This document shows, piece after piece, positions 1 through 8,358 of a stretch of DNA of 64,000 nt. The notes beneath the pieces are model-generated. The model was not told the origin of the DNA, did not search any database, and worked only from the letters and a program-made list of their open reading frames with translations. A program made the position numbers and the translations under genes. The stretch lies in contig NZ_JAIVFP010000001.1 in NCBI RefSeq assembly GCF_022760755.1, positions 1,592,001 through 1,656,000 of the forward strand. Direction: 5' to 3'. The stretch's first letter is position 1. Each line of letters starts with the position of its first letter. The DNA is from Candidatus Rhodoblastus alkanivorans. Its GTDB lineage: Bacteria > Pseudomonadota > Alphaproteobacteria > Rhizobiales > Beijerinckiaceae.

Positions 1-136
1 CGGCTTCGCAATGAAGCAGGAAATTGGAGTTTTCGACGCCCTCGGCGATGCCCTTGAAGGATAGAACGGCGCCGAGGTCATAAGCGCTGAGGAAAGCGAA
101 CAGGGCCTCGTCCGTGACATCCGTATAAACCGCCAT
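1..136 (-). CDS. thrB: Homoserine kinase, type II (N-terminal part only)
   Basis: Only the first 45 codons lie in the window; the gene runs off the left edge. The translation begins [20 protein letters not shown] and continues with a [14 protein letters not shown] stretch, the N-terminal signature of the ThrB type with an aminoglycoside-phosphotransferase fold found in alphaproteobacteria. The enzyme phosphorylates L-homoserine with ATP in the threonine pathway. The ATG at 134-136 on the minus strand is preceded by GGGGAGAG about 12 bases upstream. It is the downstream neighbour of the SDR gene, 55 bases away on the same strand. The catalytic loop is outside the window, so the call rests on the N-terminus alone. 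Confidence 0.8.
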   Translation of the reverse strand, partial: MAVYTDVTDEALFAFLSAYDLGAVLSFKGIAEGVENSNFLLHCEA

Positions 137-191
137 CTTTTGCGACTCTCCCCGCGCGCCGAAGACGTGTTAGCGGCGCGGGAGGGAAGCG

Positions 192-1061
192 TCAAACCGC
201 CGGCTTGAGCGAAACGCCCTCCGGCACGGGCGTATCTTCGGGGACGAAAAAATCCGGGGCGAGCGGGCTGGTCGGATCGACGCGATAGGCGTCGAAATCC
301 TTTACGCCGCGCGAGGCCAGCAGAACGTCGTCGATGAAAAACTGGCCGGTCGCTGCGCGGCTCGGCGAGGTGAAAATCGCATAGGCCGCGTCGCCCATGA
401 TCTCCGGCTTGCGCGAGGCGCGCATGATCTGTTCGCCGCCGAGCAGATTGTTGATCGCGGCGGTGGCGATGGTGGTGCGCGGCCACAGGGCGTTGACCGC
501 GATTCCCTTCGGGCGGAACTCGCCGGCAAGGCCGAGCACGGCGAGGCTCATGCCGAATTTGGCCATGGAATAGGCGGTGTGGGGCGCGAACCACTTTTCC
601 TTCATGTCGAGCGGCGGCGCCAGCATCAGCACATGGGGATTTTCGGCCTTGGCGAGAAAAGGAAAGGCGAGTTTCGCCGTCATGTAGGAGCCGCGCGCAT
701 TGACCTGATGCATGAGGTCGAAACGCTTCATGTCGATCTGCTGGCTGCCCCCGAGCGCAATGGCGCTGGCGTTGTTGACGACAATGTCCAGGCCGCCGAA
801 AGTCTCCGCCGTCCGGGCCAGGGCCGCGGCCACCTGGGCCTCCTCGCGGACGTCCACGGTCAGGGGCAGGGCGCGGCCGCCGGCGTCCTCGATCTCTTTC
901 GCCGCGGTGAAAATGGTGCCCGGCAAATTGGGATGTGGCTCCGCCGTCTTGGCCGCGATGGCGATATTGGCGCCGTCGCGCGCCGCCCGCAGCGCAATGG
1001 CGAGGCCGATGCCGCGCGAGGCGCCGGTGATGAACAGGGTTTTGCCAGCAAGACCAGCCAT
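192..1061 (-). CDS. SDR-family oxidoreductase, HSDL2-like
   Basis: A 289-residue short-chain dehydrogenase/reductase. The Rossmann glycine motif TGASRGIG is at residues 12-19, NNAS at 96-99, and the active-site YxxxK is Y164/K168. The long insert after the cofactor lysine (AAKTAEPHPNLPGTI) and the PPLDMKEKWF segment before the Tyr resemble the HSDL2 group, tied to fatty-acid metabolism in mitochondria and bacteria. Where classical SDRs carry the catalytic Ser, this protein appears to have Ala148 (LAPPL instead of the LSPPL I expect for this group). It lies just downstream of an enoyl-CoA hydratase gene on the same strand, which fits an acyl-CoA or lipid role. The substrate cannot be read from sequence. 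Confidence 0.85.
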   Translation of the reverse strand: MAGLAGKTLFITGASRGIGLAIALRAARDGANIAIAAKTAEPHPNLPGTIFTAAKEIEDAGGRALPLTVDVREEAQVAAALARTAETFGGLDIVVNNASAIALGGSQQIDMKRFDLMHQVNARGSYMTAKLAFPFLAKAENPHVLMLAPPLDMKEKWFAPHTAYSMAKFGMSLAVLGLAGEFRPKGIAVNALWPRTTIATAAINNLLGGEQIMRASRKPEIMGDAAYAIFTSPSRAATGQFFIDDVLLASRGVKDFDAYRVDPTSPLAPDFFVPEDTPVPEGVSLKPAV

Positions 1062-1076
1062 GATGTCCTCCCTTGG

Positions 1077-1121
1077 GTTACTTGCTCTTGTTGAGGCTTG
1101 CGTTACTTGCTCTTGTTGAGG
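1077..1121. repeat. 20-bp tandem direct repeat at the end of the enoyl-CoA hydratase gene
   Basis: The 20-base sequence gttacttgctcttgttgagg occurs at 1077-1096 and again at 1102-1121, a period of 25 bases. The right copy contains the stop codon and last codons of the hydratase gene (LNKSK-stop on the minus strand). The left copy is a non-coding duplicate between the two genes. This looks like a small replication-slippage duplication. Confidence 0.9.
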
Positions 1122-1846
1122 AAGGCCGCCAGCGCGGCCTGGGCTTGCGGCGACGCCAGGGCGTTGCGGAAGGCTTCGAGTTCGGCGTCGATTCGGGTGA
1201 GGATCTCCTCCTTGTCGCCGCGCAGGAATTTACGCGCGGCCATCAGGGCGGTGCGCGGCTTGGCCGCGAGTTTGGCCGCCTTTTCCCGCGCCGTCGCGAG
1301 CAGGGAGTCTTGGGCGACGATGTCGTTGACAAGGCCGGCGGCGAGCGCCTCGGCGGCCGAAAAGCTTTCGCCGGCGAGCAGCCAGGCGCTGGCGCGGGCC
1401 ATGCCGACCCGGCGCGGCAGCAGAAGCGAGGAGCCCGCCTCCGGCAGCAGGCCGAGATCGATGAAAGGCAGGGAGAAGCGCGATTCGGGCGTCGCATAGA
1501 TCAGGTCGCAATGGAGCAGCAGGGTGCAGCCGACGCCGACCGCGAGCCCATCGACCGCAGCGACGAGCGGCTTGGGAAAAGCGGCGATCTTGCGAATGAA
1601 ATCGGCGCCGGCCATTTCCCCGCCCGCGCTGACCGCGGCGACGAAATCGCCGATATCGTTGCCAGCGCAAAACACGCCGCCGGCGCCGGCGACGAGGACG
1701 GCGGCAATGTCCAGGTCGCGCTCGGCTTCGTGGAGGGCCACGTTGAGCGCGCGGTACATGGCGTTGGTCAGGGCGTTCTTCTTGGCGGGCCGGTTGATGG
1801 TCAATTCCAGCACCGCGCCCCGCCGGGCGATTTCGATATCCGCCAT
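1103..1846 (-). CDS. Enoyl-CoA hydratase/isomerase family protein (crotonase fold)
   Basis: A 247-residue crotonase-fold protein. Near the N-terminus it has INRPAKKNAL, the usual first motif. AGNDIGDF forms one part of the oxyanion hole. LGLLPEAGSSLLLPRRVG carries the Glu expected in enoyl-CoA hydratases/isomerases of the PaaG-like type. It would act on 2-enoyl- or 3-enoyl-CoA esters in beta-oxidation or aromatic-acid breakdown. The ATG at 1844-1846 is chosen over an upstream in-frame ATG at 1873 because GGGGGAGGA sits directly in front of it and the product then starts MADIEIARRG, as is usual. The SDR gene follows about 40 bases downstream. The exact substrate is unknown. Confidence 0.85.
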   Translation of the reverse strand: MADIEIARRGAVLELTINRPAKKNALTNAMYRALNVALHEAERDLDIAAVLVAGAGGVFCAGNDIGDFVAAVSAGGEMAGADFIRKIAAFPKPLVAAVDGLAVGVGCTLLLHCDLIYATPESRFSLPFIDLGLLPEAGSSLLLPRRVGMARASAWLLAGESFSAAEALAAGLVNDIVAQDSLLATAREKAAKLAAKPRTALMAARKFLRGDKEEILTRIDAELEAFRNALASPQAQAALAAFLNKSK

Positions 1847-1930
1847 GCCGTTCCTCCCCCTGTCCTCGCCCATTGTTCTTGCCTGACGCGCGCGCCGGTG
1901 TCATGTGCATCGGCAACAAAGGCGGGATAT

Positions 1931-1948
1931 TAGTTTATAGGTGAACTA
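1931..1948. promoter_or_regulatory. Imperfect palindrome in the divergent promoter region
   Basis: TAGTTTATAGGTGAACTA in the gap between the divergent hydratase and Sua5-type genes is an imperfect inverted repeat (outer five bases of each arm pair fully). It sits in an AT-rich island of an otherwise GC-rich region, as expected for an operator, for example of a TetR-type acyl-CoA regulator. No regulator is encoded next to it and the assignment is inference. Confidence 0.35.
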
Positions 1949-2966
1949 TATTTCCGCGCCAGCGTCAAGCAGGATTGGCCGATTGAACAAGGAAGACAAG
2001 CGCGTGACCCGGCTGCTCGCGCCCGGTCCGGCGGGAATCGCAGAAGCTGCGGGGATTTTGCGCGCCGGAGGGCTGGTCGCGCTGCCGACGGAAACTGTCT
2101 ATGGTCTCGGCGGCCTGGCGACCGATCCGCGCGCGGTGGCGGAAATCTATCGCGCCAAGGACCGGCCGAGCTTCAATCCCCTGATCGCCCATGTCGCAGA
2201 TGTCGCGGCGGCGCGGCGCGAGGGGGTTTTCGATGTTAGGGCCGAGAAATTGGCCGAGGCGTTCTGGCCGGGGCCGCTGACTCTGGTTCTGCCGCTCGCG
2301 CCCGGCGCAACAGTCTGCGATCTGGCGCGGGCGGGCCTCGACAGCATTGCTTTGCGCATTCCTGGCAATGTCCTGACGCGCAGCGTGATCGCGGCGGCGG
2401 GCGGTCCGGTCGCGGCGCCCTCGGCCAATCTGTCAGGCCATGTCAGCCCGGCGACCGCCGCCCATGTGCTGGCCGACCTCGATGGCCGGATCGACGCCGT
2501 GGTCAGCGGCGGCGCCTGCCCGGTCGGCGTCGAATCGACGATAGTTTCCCTGCTCGACGAGACGCCCCGCCTCCTGCGTCCGGGCGGCGTTCCGCGCGCC
2601 GAAATCGAGCGCGTCCTGGGTGAAAGTCTTGCCGGAGCCGTGGAGGACGAGGCCGGCCAGCCGGTCGCGCCGGGCCTGCTCGCCTCCCATTATGCGCCGC
2701 GCGCCTCGGTGCGGCTCGAAGCGGAAACACTGCGAGAGGGCGAGATCGGGCTCGATTTCTGCGGCCGGTTCGCCGACGCCCCCGGCAGGGCGCTGGACCT
2801 TTCGCCAAGCGGCGACCTGACCGAGGCGGCGGCCAATCTTTTTTCCATGCTGCGGGCGCTCGACGCGAGCGGGGCGCGCGAAATCGCGGTCGCGCCAATC
2901 CCGGAAGAGGATCTCGGCGAGGCGATCAACGATCGCCTGCGCCGCGCGGCGGCGCCGCGCGGCTGA
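1941..2966 (+). CDS. ywlC: L-threonylcarbamoyladenylate synthase (Sua5/YwlC type)
   Basis: A protein of up to 341 residues that makes threonylcarbamoyl-AMP from Thr, bicarbonate and ATP, the first step of t6A37 tRNA modification. The YrdC domain is clear: LPTETVYGLGG, then KDRPSFNPLIAHV (the KxRPxxxPLI nucleotide-binding motif), FWPGPLTLVL, and APSANLSGHVSPT-like residues. A C-terminal Sua5 domain follows (GLLASHYAPRA), so this is the long form rather than short TsaC. The frame opens at a GTG at 1941. A second GTG at 2004 (VTRLLAPGP), with GGAAG about ten bases upstream, would give 320 residues and may be the true start, since the first 21 residues look unconserved and overlap the candidate operator. 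Confidence 0.9.
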   Translation: MNYISAPASSRIGRLNKEDKRVTRLLAPGPAGIAEAAGILRAGGLVALPTETVYGLGGLATDPRAVAEIYRAKDRPSFNPLIAHVADVAAARREGVFDVRAEKLAEAFWPGPLTLVLPLAPGATVCDLARAGLDSIALRIPGNVLTRSVIAAAGGPVAAPSANLSGHVSPATAAHVLADLDGRIDAVVSGGACPVGVESTIVSLLDETPRLLRPGGVPRAEIERVLGESLAGAVEDEAGQPVAPGLLASHYAPRASVRLEAETLREGEIGLDFCGRFADAPGRALDLSPSGDLTEAAANLFSMLRALDASGAREIAVAPIPEEDLGEAINDRLRRAAAPRG

Positions 2967-3026
2967 TGCTCTGCGGGAAGCGCCGCCAACCTTGCGCTTT
3001 TTCTGGAATCGACCCATTTTGACGTC

Positions 3027-3932
3027 ATGAATCAGATCAGTTGGGACGATTTCCGCCTGGTGCGCGGAATTTCCGAATCGGGGTCGCTGGTCGGCGCCGC
3101 GGCGTCGCTCAATCTCAACCATTCGACCGTTTTTCGCCGTCTTGGCGCCCTTGAGGCGATGATCGGCGCCAAATTGTTCGAACGTTCGCGCAACGGTTAT
3201 TCGCCCACCGCCGCCGGCCAGGAAATGGTCGCCCTGGCCGAGCGCATGGGCCGCGACGTCACCGATTTCGAGCGGCGCATCGCGGGGCGCGACGAAAAAC
3301 CGTCCGGCCTGCTGCGGGTGACGACCAACGACGCCTTGTTCAATTACGTGCTCGCGCCCATTCTGGCGAGTTTCCGCAAGGCTTTTCCGGACATTCAGCT
3401 CGACGTGCTGGTAACCAACCAGCCGCTCAATCTCTCGCGCCGCGACGCCGACATAGCAGTGCGCTCGACCTATGCGCCGCCCGAAACCCTCGTCGGCCGG
3501 CGCATCGGCCCGTCGGTTTGGGGCCGATACGTCTCACGCGCGCTTTACGAGAAAGGCTTCGACCTCGCCGACGAGAGCAACACCTATATTGCCTTCAACG
3601 AACAATTCGGCGGCGTGGACGTTTTCGACTGGATCGAGAAGGAAATCCCGCCGCACCGCATCGCCATGCGCTGCAACACCACGGTCGGCCTCGCGAAATG
3701 TATCGCCCAGGGCGTGGGGATCGGCTTCCTGCCGCGCTTCGTCGGCGACCAGCACCCCGAACTGGTATGCACCGACGAACCCATGGCCGGACGCGGCGCC
3801 GTGCTGTGGCTTCTGACCCATCCCGACCTGCGCCACGCCGCGCGCGTGCGCGCCTTCATGGATCATGCCGGCGTCGAACTGAGCCGGCGCCGCGCCGTCC
3901 TCGCCGGCAACGGCCAGGGCGAGGGGATTTAG
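3027..3932 (+). CDS. LysR-family transcriptional regulator
   Basis: A 301-residue LysR-type regulator. The N-terminal winged helix-turn-helix covers about residues 4-62, with the recognition region GSLVGAAASLNLNHSTVFRRL and the typical LFERSRNGYSPTAAG wing. An effector-binding periplasmic-binding-like domain follows from about residue 90 (DIAVR at the usual position). LysR proteins usually control a divergent neighbour, but here the adjacent gene acuI is convergent and ends four bases inside this gene's 3' end. The target is therefore not apparent. The start ATG at 3027 has no strong ribosome site. Confidence 0.88.
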   Translation: MNQISWDDFRLVRGISESGSLVGAAASLNLNHSTVFRRLGALEAMIGAKLFERSRNGYSPTAAGQEMVALAERMGRDVTDFERRIAGRDEKPSGLLRVTTNDALFNYVLAPILASFRKAFPDIQLDVLVTNQPLNLSRRDADIAVRSTYAPPETLVGRRIGPSVWGRYVSRALYEKGFDLADESNTYIAFNEQFGGVDVFDWIEKEIPPHRIAMRCNTTVGLAKCIAQGVGIGFLPRFVGDQHPELVCTDEPMAGRGAVLWLLTHPDLRHAARVRAFMDHAGVELSRRRAVLAGNGQGEGI

Positions 3933-4915
3933 CCGATTTCCACAATCACTCGCCCGCGCACCTTGCCCTGGAGAATGTCGGCGGCGGTGTCCATGATTTT
4001 GTAGAAACCGATGGTTTGGCTGAGTTCTGCGAGCTTGGTCTGGTCGAGATCGCGCGCCAGCCGCTCCCAGGCTCGCAGGCGCACCGCCTTGGGCTTCATC
4101 ACGCTGTCTATGCCGAGCAGGCAGACGCCGCGCAGGATGAAGGGCGCGACGGAGGTCGTCAGGTCCATGCCCTGGGCGAGGCCGCAGGCGGCGACGGCGC
4201 CTTCGTAAGAGGTCTGGGCGAGGACATTGGCGAGGGTGTGCGAGCCGACCGCATCCACCGCCGCCGCCCAGCGCTCCTTGCCGAGCGGTTTTCCGGGGGC
4301 TGAAAGTTCGGCGCGGTCGATGATTTCGGATGCGCCGAGATAAGTCAGAAAATCAGCCTCTTCCTTCCGGCCCGTGGAGGCGATGACCCGCCAGCCGGCC
4401 GTGGCGAGCAGCGCGATGGCGATCGAGCCGACGCCGCCCGCCGCGCCGGTGACGAGGACGGGGCCGCGATCGGGCGTCATCCCCTGCTTTTCCAGCGCCA
4501 GCACCGCGAGCGCCGCGGTATAGCCCGCCGTTCCGATCGCCATGCTTTGCGCGGCGGTAAAGGCCTTCGGCAGCGGCACGAGCCAATCGCCCTTGACCCG
4601 CGCCTTTTGCGCATAACCGCCGAAATGAGTCTCGCCGCAGCCCCAGCCGTTGAGGACCACCGCGTCGCCCGGTTTGAAGTCCGGATGTGACGAGCTTTCG
4701 ACTACGCCGGCGAAGTCGATGCCCGGGATCATGGGGAAGCGCCGCACCACCGGATTCTTCCCGGTGATGGCGAGGCCGTCCTTGTAATTGACCGTTGAAT
4801 GGCTGACGCGCACGGTCACGTCGCCGTCCATCAACTCGGATTCGTCGAATTCAGAATAGGTCGCGCGGTAGCCGGACGCATCCTTGTCGATGCGGATGGC
4901 CTTGAATTTGGACAT
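3929..4915 (-). CDS. acuI: Acrylyl-CoA reductase AcuI / YhdH-type zinc-free alcohol dehydrogenase
   Basis: A 328-residue medium-chain dehydrogenase/reductase of the YhdH/AcuI group, which reduces acryloyl-CoA to propionyl-CoA with NADPH and removes this toxic electrophile. The N-terminus MSKFKAIRIDKD is typical. VNYKDGLAITGK and FPMIPGIDFAGVV are characteristic of the group, and the NADPH-binding GAAGGVGS is intact. No structural zinc cysteines are seen. The ATG at 4913-4915 is preferred over upstream in-frame starts because GGAGG lies about seven bases in front and the upstream residues are arginine-rich and atypical. The gene overlaps the LysR gene's 3' end by four bases on the opposite strand. 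Confidence 0.85.
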   Translation of the reverse strand: MSKFKAIRIDKDASGYRATYSEFDESELMDGDVTVRVSHSTVNYKDGLAITGKNPVVRRFPMIPGIDFAGVVESSSHPDFKPGDAVVLNGWGCGETHFGGYAQKARVKGDWLVPLPKAFTAAQSMAIGTAGYTAALAVLALEKQGMTPDRGPVLVTGAAGGVGSIAIALLATAGWRVIASTGRKEEADFLTYLGASEIIDRAELSAPGKPLGKERWAAAVDAVGSHTLANVLAQTSYEGAVAACGLAQGMDLTTSVAPFILRGVCLLGIDSVMKPKAVRLRAWERLARDLDQTKLAELSQTIGFYKIMDTAADILQGKVRGRVIVEIG

Positions 4916-5190
4916 GGGGCGCCTCCGTTGGGCGGGCATGAGACTGCGCCGCGCGGAGAGCGTCAAGCGTGGTCAGGGGAAAAGCGATTTGCATCCCGGC
5001 AAGGAAAGGATGGGCGTCGCCAACTGGCGTTGTGCCGGAGGGGCGGCGGACCTGGTTGGTTCCGGTTGCTGGGCGGGCGGTTAAACTCTCCTGACCGGCC
5101 GATCGACCGTCGGACAGAGCGGAGTCGGCAAATCGCAATTACCAACCCCACGAGAAATCGGTTAGCGTTCCACGCGCCGCCAAAGCCGCT

Positions 5191-6102
5191 ATGCCATTCA
5201 ACGACGCTCCACGCATGACGTTTTCCCAAAAAATTGCTTCCGGCAGCCTGCTGGTCAGCGTGGTCGTTCTGGCGATCAAATATGCCGCGTACCACGTCAC
5301 GGGCAGCGTCGCGCTTTTTTCCGACGCGCTTGAGAGCATCATCAATGTCGCGACGGCGCTGACCGCGCTGGTCGCCATTCGTTACGCGGCCCGCCCGCCG
5401 GATCAGAACCACCCCTATGGCCACCAGAAGGCGGAATATCTTTCGGCGGTCGGCGTCGGCGCCCTAATCCTGGTCGCGGGCTTCGCCATTTTGCGCGAAG
5501 CCTATGCCGGATTCATCACGCCCAGGCCCATCGACGCTCCCGTCCTGGGCCTGGCCATCAGTGGCGTCGCCACGACCCTGAATGCGATCTGGAGCGCCGT
5601 CCTCATCCGACAGGGCCGGCGGAACCGCTCGGCCGCCCTGGTTGCGGACGGGAAACATCTTTTTGCCGACGTGGTGACTTCGGCGGGCGTGATCGTTGGC
5701 CTTTCGCTGGTCGTCCTGACCAATATCGGCATGCTCGACTCGGTCATCGCCGCGCTCGTGGCGGTTCATGTCCTGCGGAGCGGGTGGGGGGTGATCCGCG
5801 AGAGCTCCGGCGGGCTGCTGGACGAAGCGGCGCCCACAGAACAGCTCGCGCTGATCCGCAAGGCGCTGGAGGCCAATGCGGGGGGAGCGCTCGAGGTCCA
5901 CGGCCTGCGCACGCGCCACGCGGGAAAAACGACTTTCATCGATTTTCACCTCGTCGTGCCGGGCGAAATGACGGTCGCCAGGTCGCATGAAATTTGCGAC
6001 AGGCTGAAAGCGGCGCTTACCGAGGCGCTGGGCGAAGCGGTCGTGACCATCCACGTCGAGCCCGACGACAAGGCGGAGCACATCGGCGCGCTGCTCGCCT
6101 GA
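5191..6102 (+). CDS. Cation diffusion facilitator (CDF) divalent-metal efflux transporter
   Basis: A 303-residue inner-membrane protein with about six hydrophobic segments followed by a cytoplasmic domain of roughly 90 residues. The CDF motifs are present: ALFSDALESI in TM2 (D45; the second position of the FieF site is Ser49), HPYGHQKAEY after TM2-TM3, and H156xxxD160 in TM5 (ADGKHLFAD), which with D45 forms the metal site. Members exchange Zn, Fe, Mn or Co for protons. The lost second Asp of the FieF tetrad makes the metal hard to predict. Alternative start: the ATG at 5215 (MTFSQKIASG). The upstream gap (4916-5190) shows no clear riboswitch. Confidence 0.88.
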   Translation: MPFNDAPRMTFSQKIASGSLLVSVVVLAIKYAAYHVTGSVALFSDALESIINVATALTALVAIRYAARPPDQNHPYGHQKAEYLSAVGVGALILVAGFAILREAYAGFITPRPIDAPVLGLAISGVATTLNAIWSAVLIRQGRRNRSAALVADGKHLFADVVTSAGVIVGLSLVVLTNIGMLDSVIAALVAVHVLRSGWGVIRESSGGLLDEAAPTEQLALIRKALEANAGGALEVHGLRTRHAGKTTFIDFHLVVPGEMTVARSHEICDRLKAALTEALGEAVVTIHVEPDDKAEHIGALLA

Positions 6103-6200
6103 CCCCGGCCGCCTCCGCCTGTGGCGCCTTGTCCGGACTGAGCCTGTGTGTGCGTCGAGCGCCCTCTTGCAGCGGCGTAGGTCGCGCATTTCCGCCTGTT

Positions 6201-8252
6201 TCAGGCTCGGCCGGCGAATCGCAACTCCGGACGCCTCGCCGAGGCGGCCTCGGGCCTGATGGCGGGATTGTTCCCGACGCCTGGACCGAAAAGTCGGACG
6301 AAATCCGCGAACCGGGACAGCGGCAATGGTTTCGACCAGAGAAAGCCTTGGGCGAATCGCGCGCCCATGGAGCGCAGGCGGTTTGCTTCTTTTTCTGTTT
6401 CAACGCCCTCGGCGACAATGTCGACGCCCATGCCCTGGCCGGTGACGATCAGTCCGCTGATGATCGCGTTCTTGTTGCGGTCAGTCAGCATGCCCGAAAC
6501 AAAGGATCGATCGATCTTGATTTCGCTGATCGGCAGGTTGACGAGATGGAGCAAGGTTCCGCCGCCCGTTCCGAAATCGTCCAGCGCGAGGCTGAAGCCG
6601 AGCTTGACGATATCGTCAAGGAGTTTGATGACGCCGATCTGGCCTCGGCCGTAAACCGCGTTTTCCGTGATTTCGATGCGGATGAGCGCGGGCGACAGGC
6701 CCTCCGCGATCAGCATGTTGAGTTTGGCGAAGAGCCGCTCCGGCGCCTTGAGAATGGCGCCGGAAAGATTGACGGAAGTCGGCAAGGAAATCGAAAATTC
6801 GTCTCTCAAGGCGACCAGAGCCTCGCGATAGGCGTCCAGAACCAGTTCGTCCAGGATCGTTCCGAGGCCGCGCTTTTCGGCCACCTCGAAAATCTCGTCG
6901 AGGGAGTAGCCGGCGAGACTTTCCGGGAAGCGGGACAGCGCCTCGGCGCCCTCCACGCGGCCGGCCTGGAGATTGATCTTGGGTTGGAAACAAATGGAAA
7001 GCGAGCGCGCGGCGATCGCCTCATTGAGCGCCTGCGCGATCCGGGTTTCCCGCCGGAACGTGTCCGTGAGATTGGCGCTGTAATCGAGATTGCCGCCGCG
7101 CCGCGTCTTTTTCGCCTCCCGCTGCGCCATGTCGGCCGCCGCCAGCAGGTCCGAGCGATTGTTTGCATCCTGTGGAAAATAGGTGGAGCCCCCGGTTATC
7201 GAGATTGACGGAATTTTCAGATTCGACGTCCGAAGGTCGCCGATCCTTTCATTCACCCACGCGACACAGTCGGTTCCGCTCTTCTCACCCCGGTTCCGGA
7301 TGGCGATGACCGCGAATTCGTCGCCGCCAAGCCGGGCGGCGAAGCCATGTTGTTCCTCGCAAGTCGCCAGGACGCCGCCAACCGCCTTGAGCGCCTCGTC
7401 GCCGATGTTGTGTCCCAGACCGTCGTTGATGTTCTTGAAAAGATCGATGTCCAGCAAGGTCAGAGAGAAAGGCTCCTCGCTCGCGATGAGCGCGTCGAGT
7501 TTCGTCATGAACAGGAAGCGATTGGGGAGCCCCGTCAGATTATCCGTTTCCGCCAGGGAAGTGGCGGCCCTGCGCGCCGAATCGAGCGCCGCGATGGTGC
7601 GCTTCTGGCACTCGATCGCTTCGTCGCGCTCCACCTGCATCCGGAGCATGTGGATCAATTGTCGGGCGGTTCCCGCGCCGACGCCTGTTACGACGATCAG
7701 GAAGGCTGTGGTCGCGCCCGCGAGGACATACCAGGGAATGGTCTTGATGGCAGGGATCGCCAGCCCAATTCCGAGCCCGAAGCCGATGACCGAGGCTCTG
7801 AACACCCGGGGCGCGAAACAGGTCGTGTTGGCCATGACGAGGAGGCCGGCCACGGAAACGACCGTCAGCAAGAGGCGGAGGCCGTCGAGGGCTTCCGCCA
7901 GCGGCCAGGACGCCATCGCCCAGACGAAGCCGACGCCGAAGAAGATGCGCTCGATACGGCGCAAGTGGTCATTGTCGAGTTCGCCACGGTGAAGGCTGCG
8001 GGAAAAGCGGCGCAGGTTGTGGCGAACCAGCTGATCGACCAGGCAATGAAGGAGGCCGATAACGACAATGCTTTGATTTCCGATATAATATCCAGATATG
8101 GCGATCAGGCCGAACACGAATTGGGCCAAATAGGAGTTCATCGTTTCGCGCTGCACGAATACTTCGAGCGCGCGCGCCCGGATGCGCGGATCGACCCGCG
8201 CTTCGGCTTCGACGGCGGTCAAGGAGAAATGCGCTTTGAATGATAAAGACAT
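6201..8252 (-). CDS. Membrane-anchored GGDEF-EAL protein (c-di-GMP turnover)
   Basis: A 683-residue protein. Residues 40-200 hold about five membrane helices in two blocks. A GGDEF domain follows with an intact GGDEF signature at 309-313 (RLGGDEFAVIA). I see no RxxD inhibitory site five residues before it. A full EAL domain has EAL at 437-439, then SVNLSG, EITENAV, DDFGTGGG, KIDRSFV and AEGVETE, so the metal- and substrate-binding residues of an active phosphodiesterase look intact. The protein could be bifunctional, with the membrane part as an unknown sensor. It lies about 100 bases downstream of the FAD dehydrogenase gene on the same strand and converges with the CDF gene. Confidence 0.93.
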   Translation of the reverse strand: MSLSFKAHFSLTAVEAEARVDPRIRARALEVFVQRETMNSYLAQFVFGLIAISGYYIGNQSIVVIGLLHCLVDQLVRHNLRRFSRSLHRGELDNDHLRRIERIFFGVGFVWAMASWPLAEALDGLRLLLTVVSVAGLLVMANTTCFAPRVFRASVIGFGLGIGLAIPAIKTIPWYVLAGATTAFLIVVTGVGAGTARQLIHMLRMQVERDEAIECQKRTIAALDSARRAATSLAETDNLTGLPNRFLFMTKLDALIASEEPFSLTLLDIDLFKNINDGLGHNIGDEALKAVGGVLATCEEQHGFAARLGGDEFAVIAIRNRGEKSGTDCVAWVNERIGDLRTSNLKIPSISITGGSTYFPQDANNRSDLLAAADMAQREAKKTRRGGNLDYSANLTDTFRRETRIAQALNEAIAARSLSICFQPKINLQAGRVEGAEALSRFPESLAGYSLDEIFEVAEKRGLGTILDELVLDAYREALVALRDEFSISLPTSVNLSGAILKAPERLFAKLNMLIAEGLSPALIRIEITENAVYGRGQIGVIKLLDDIVKLGFSLALDDFGTGGGTLLHLVNLPISEIKIDRSFVSGMLTDRNKNAIISGLIVTGQGMGVDIVAEGVETEKEANRLRSMGARFAQGFLWSKPLPLSRFADFVRLFGPGVGNNPAIRPEAASARRPELRFAGRA

Positions 8253-8358
8253 GCAGGCGGCCTTGAGCGATGGCTCAATTCCTAGCTGTCAATGATTAAC
8301 AAGGCGGCGAAGTCCGTTTAAGGATGTCGCCGCGTGGTCGCCAAATTTCGGTCTATGA

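Noticed and set aside
4967-5190. Possible metal riboswitch before the CDF gene
   Set aside because: I could not form a conserved yybP-ykoY, czcD or other known fold from the sequence.
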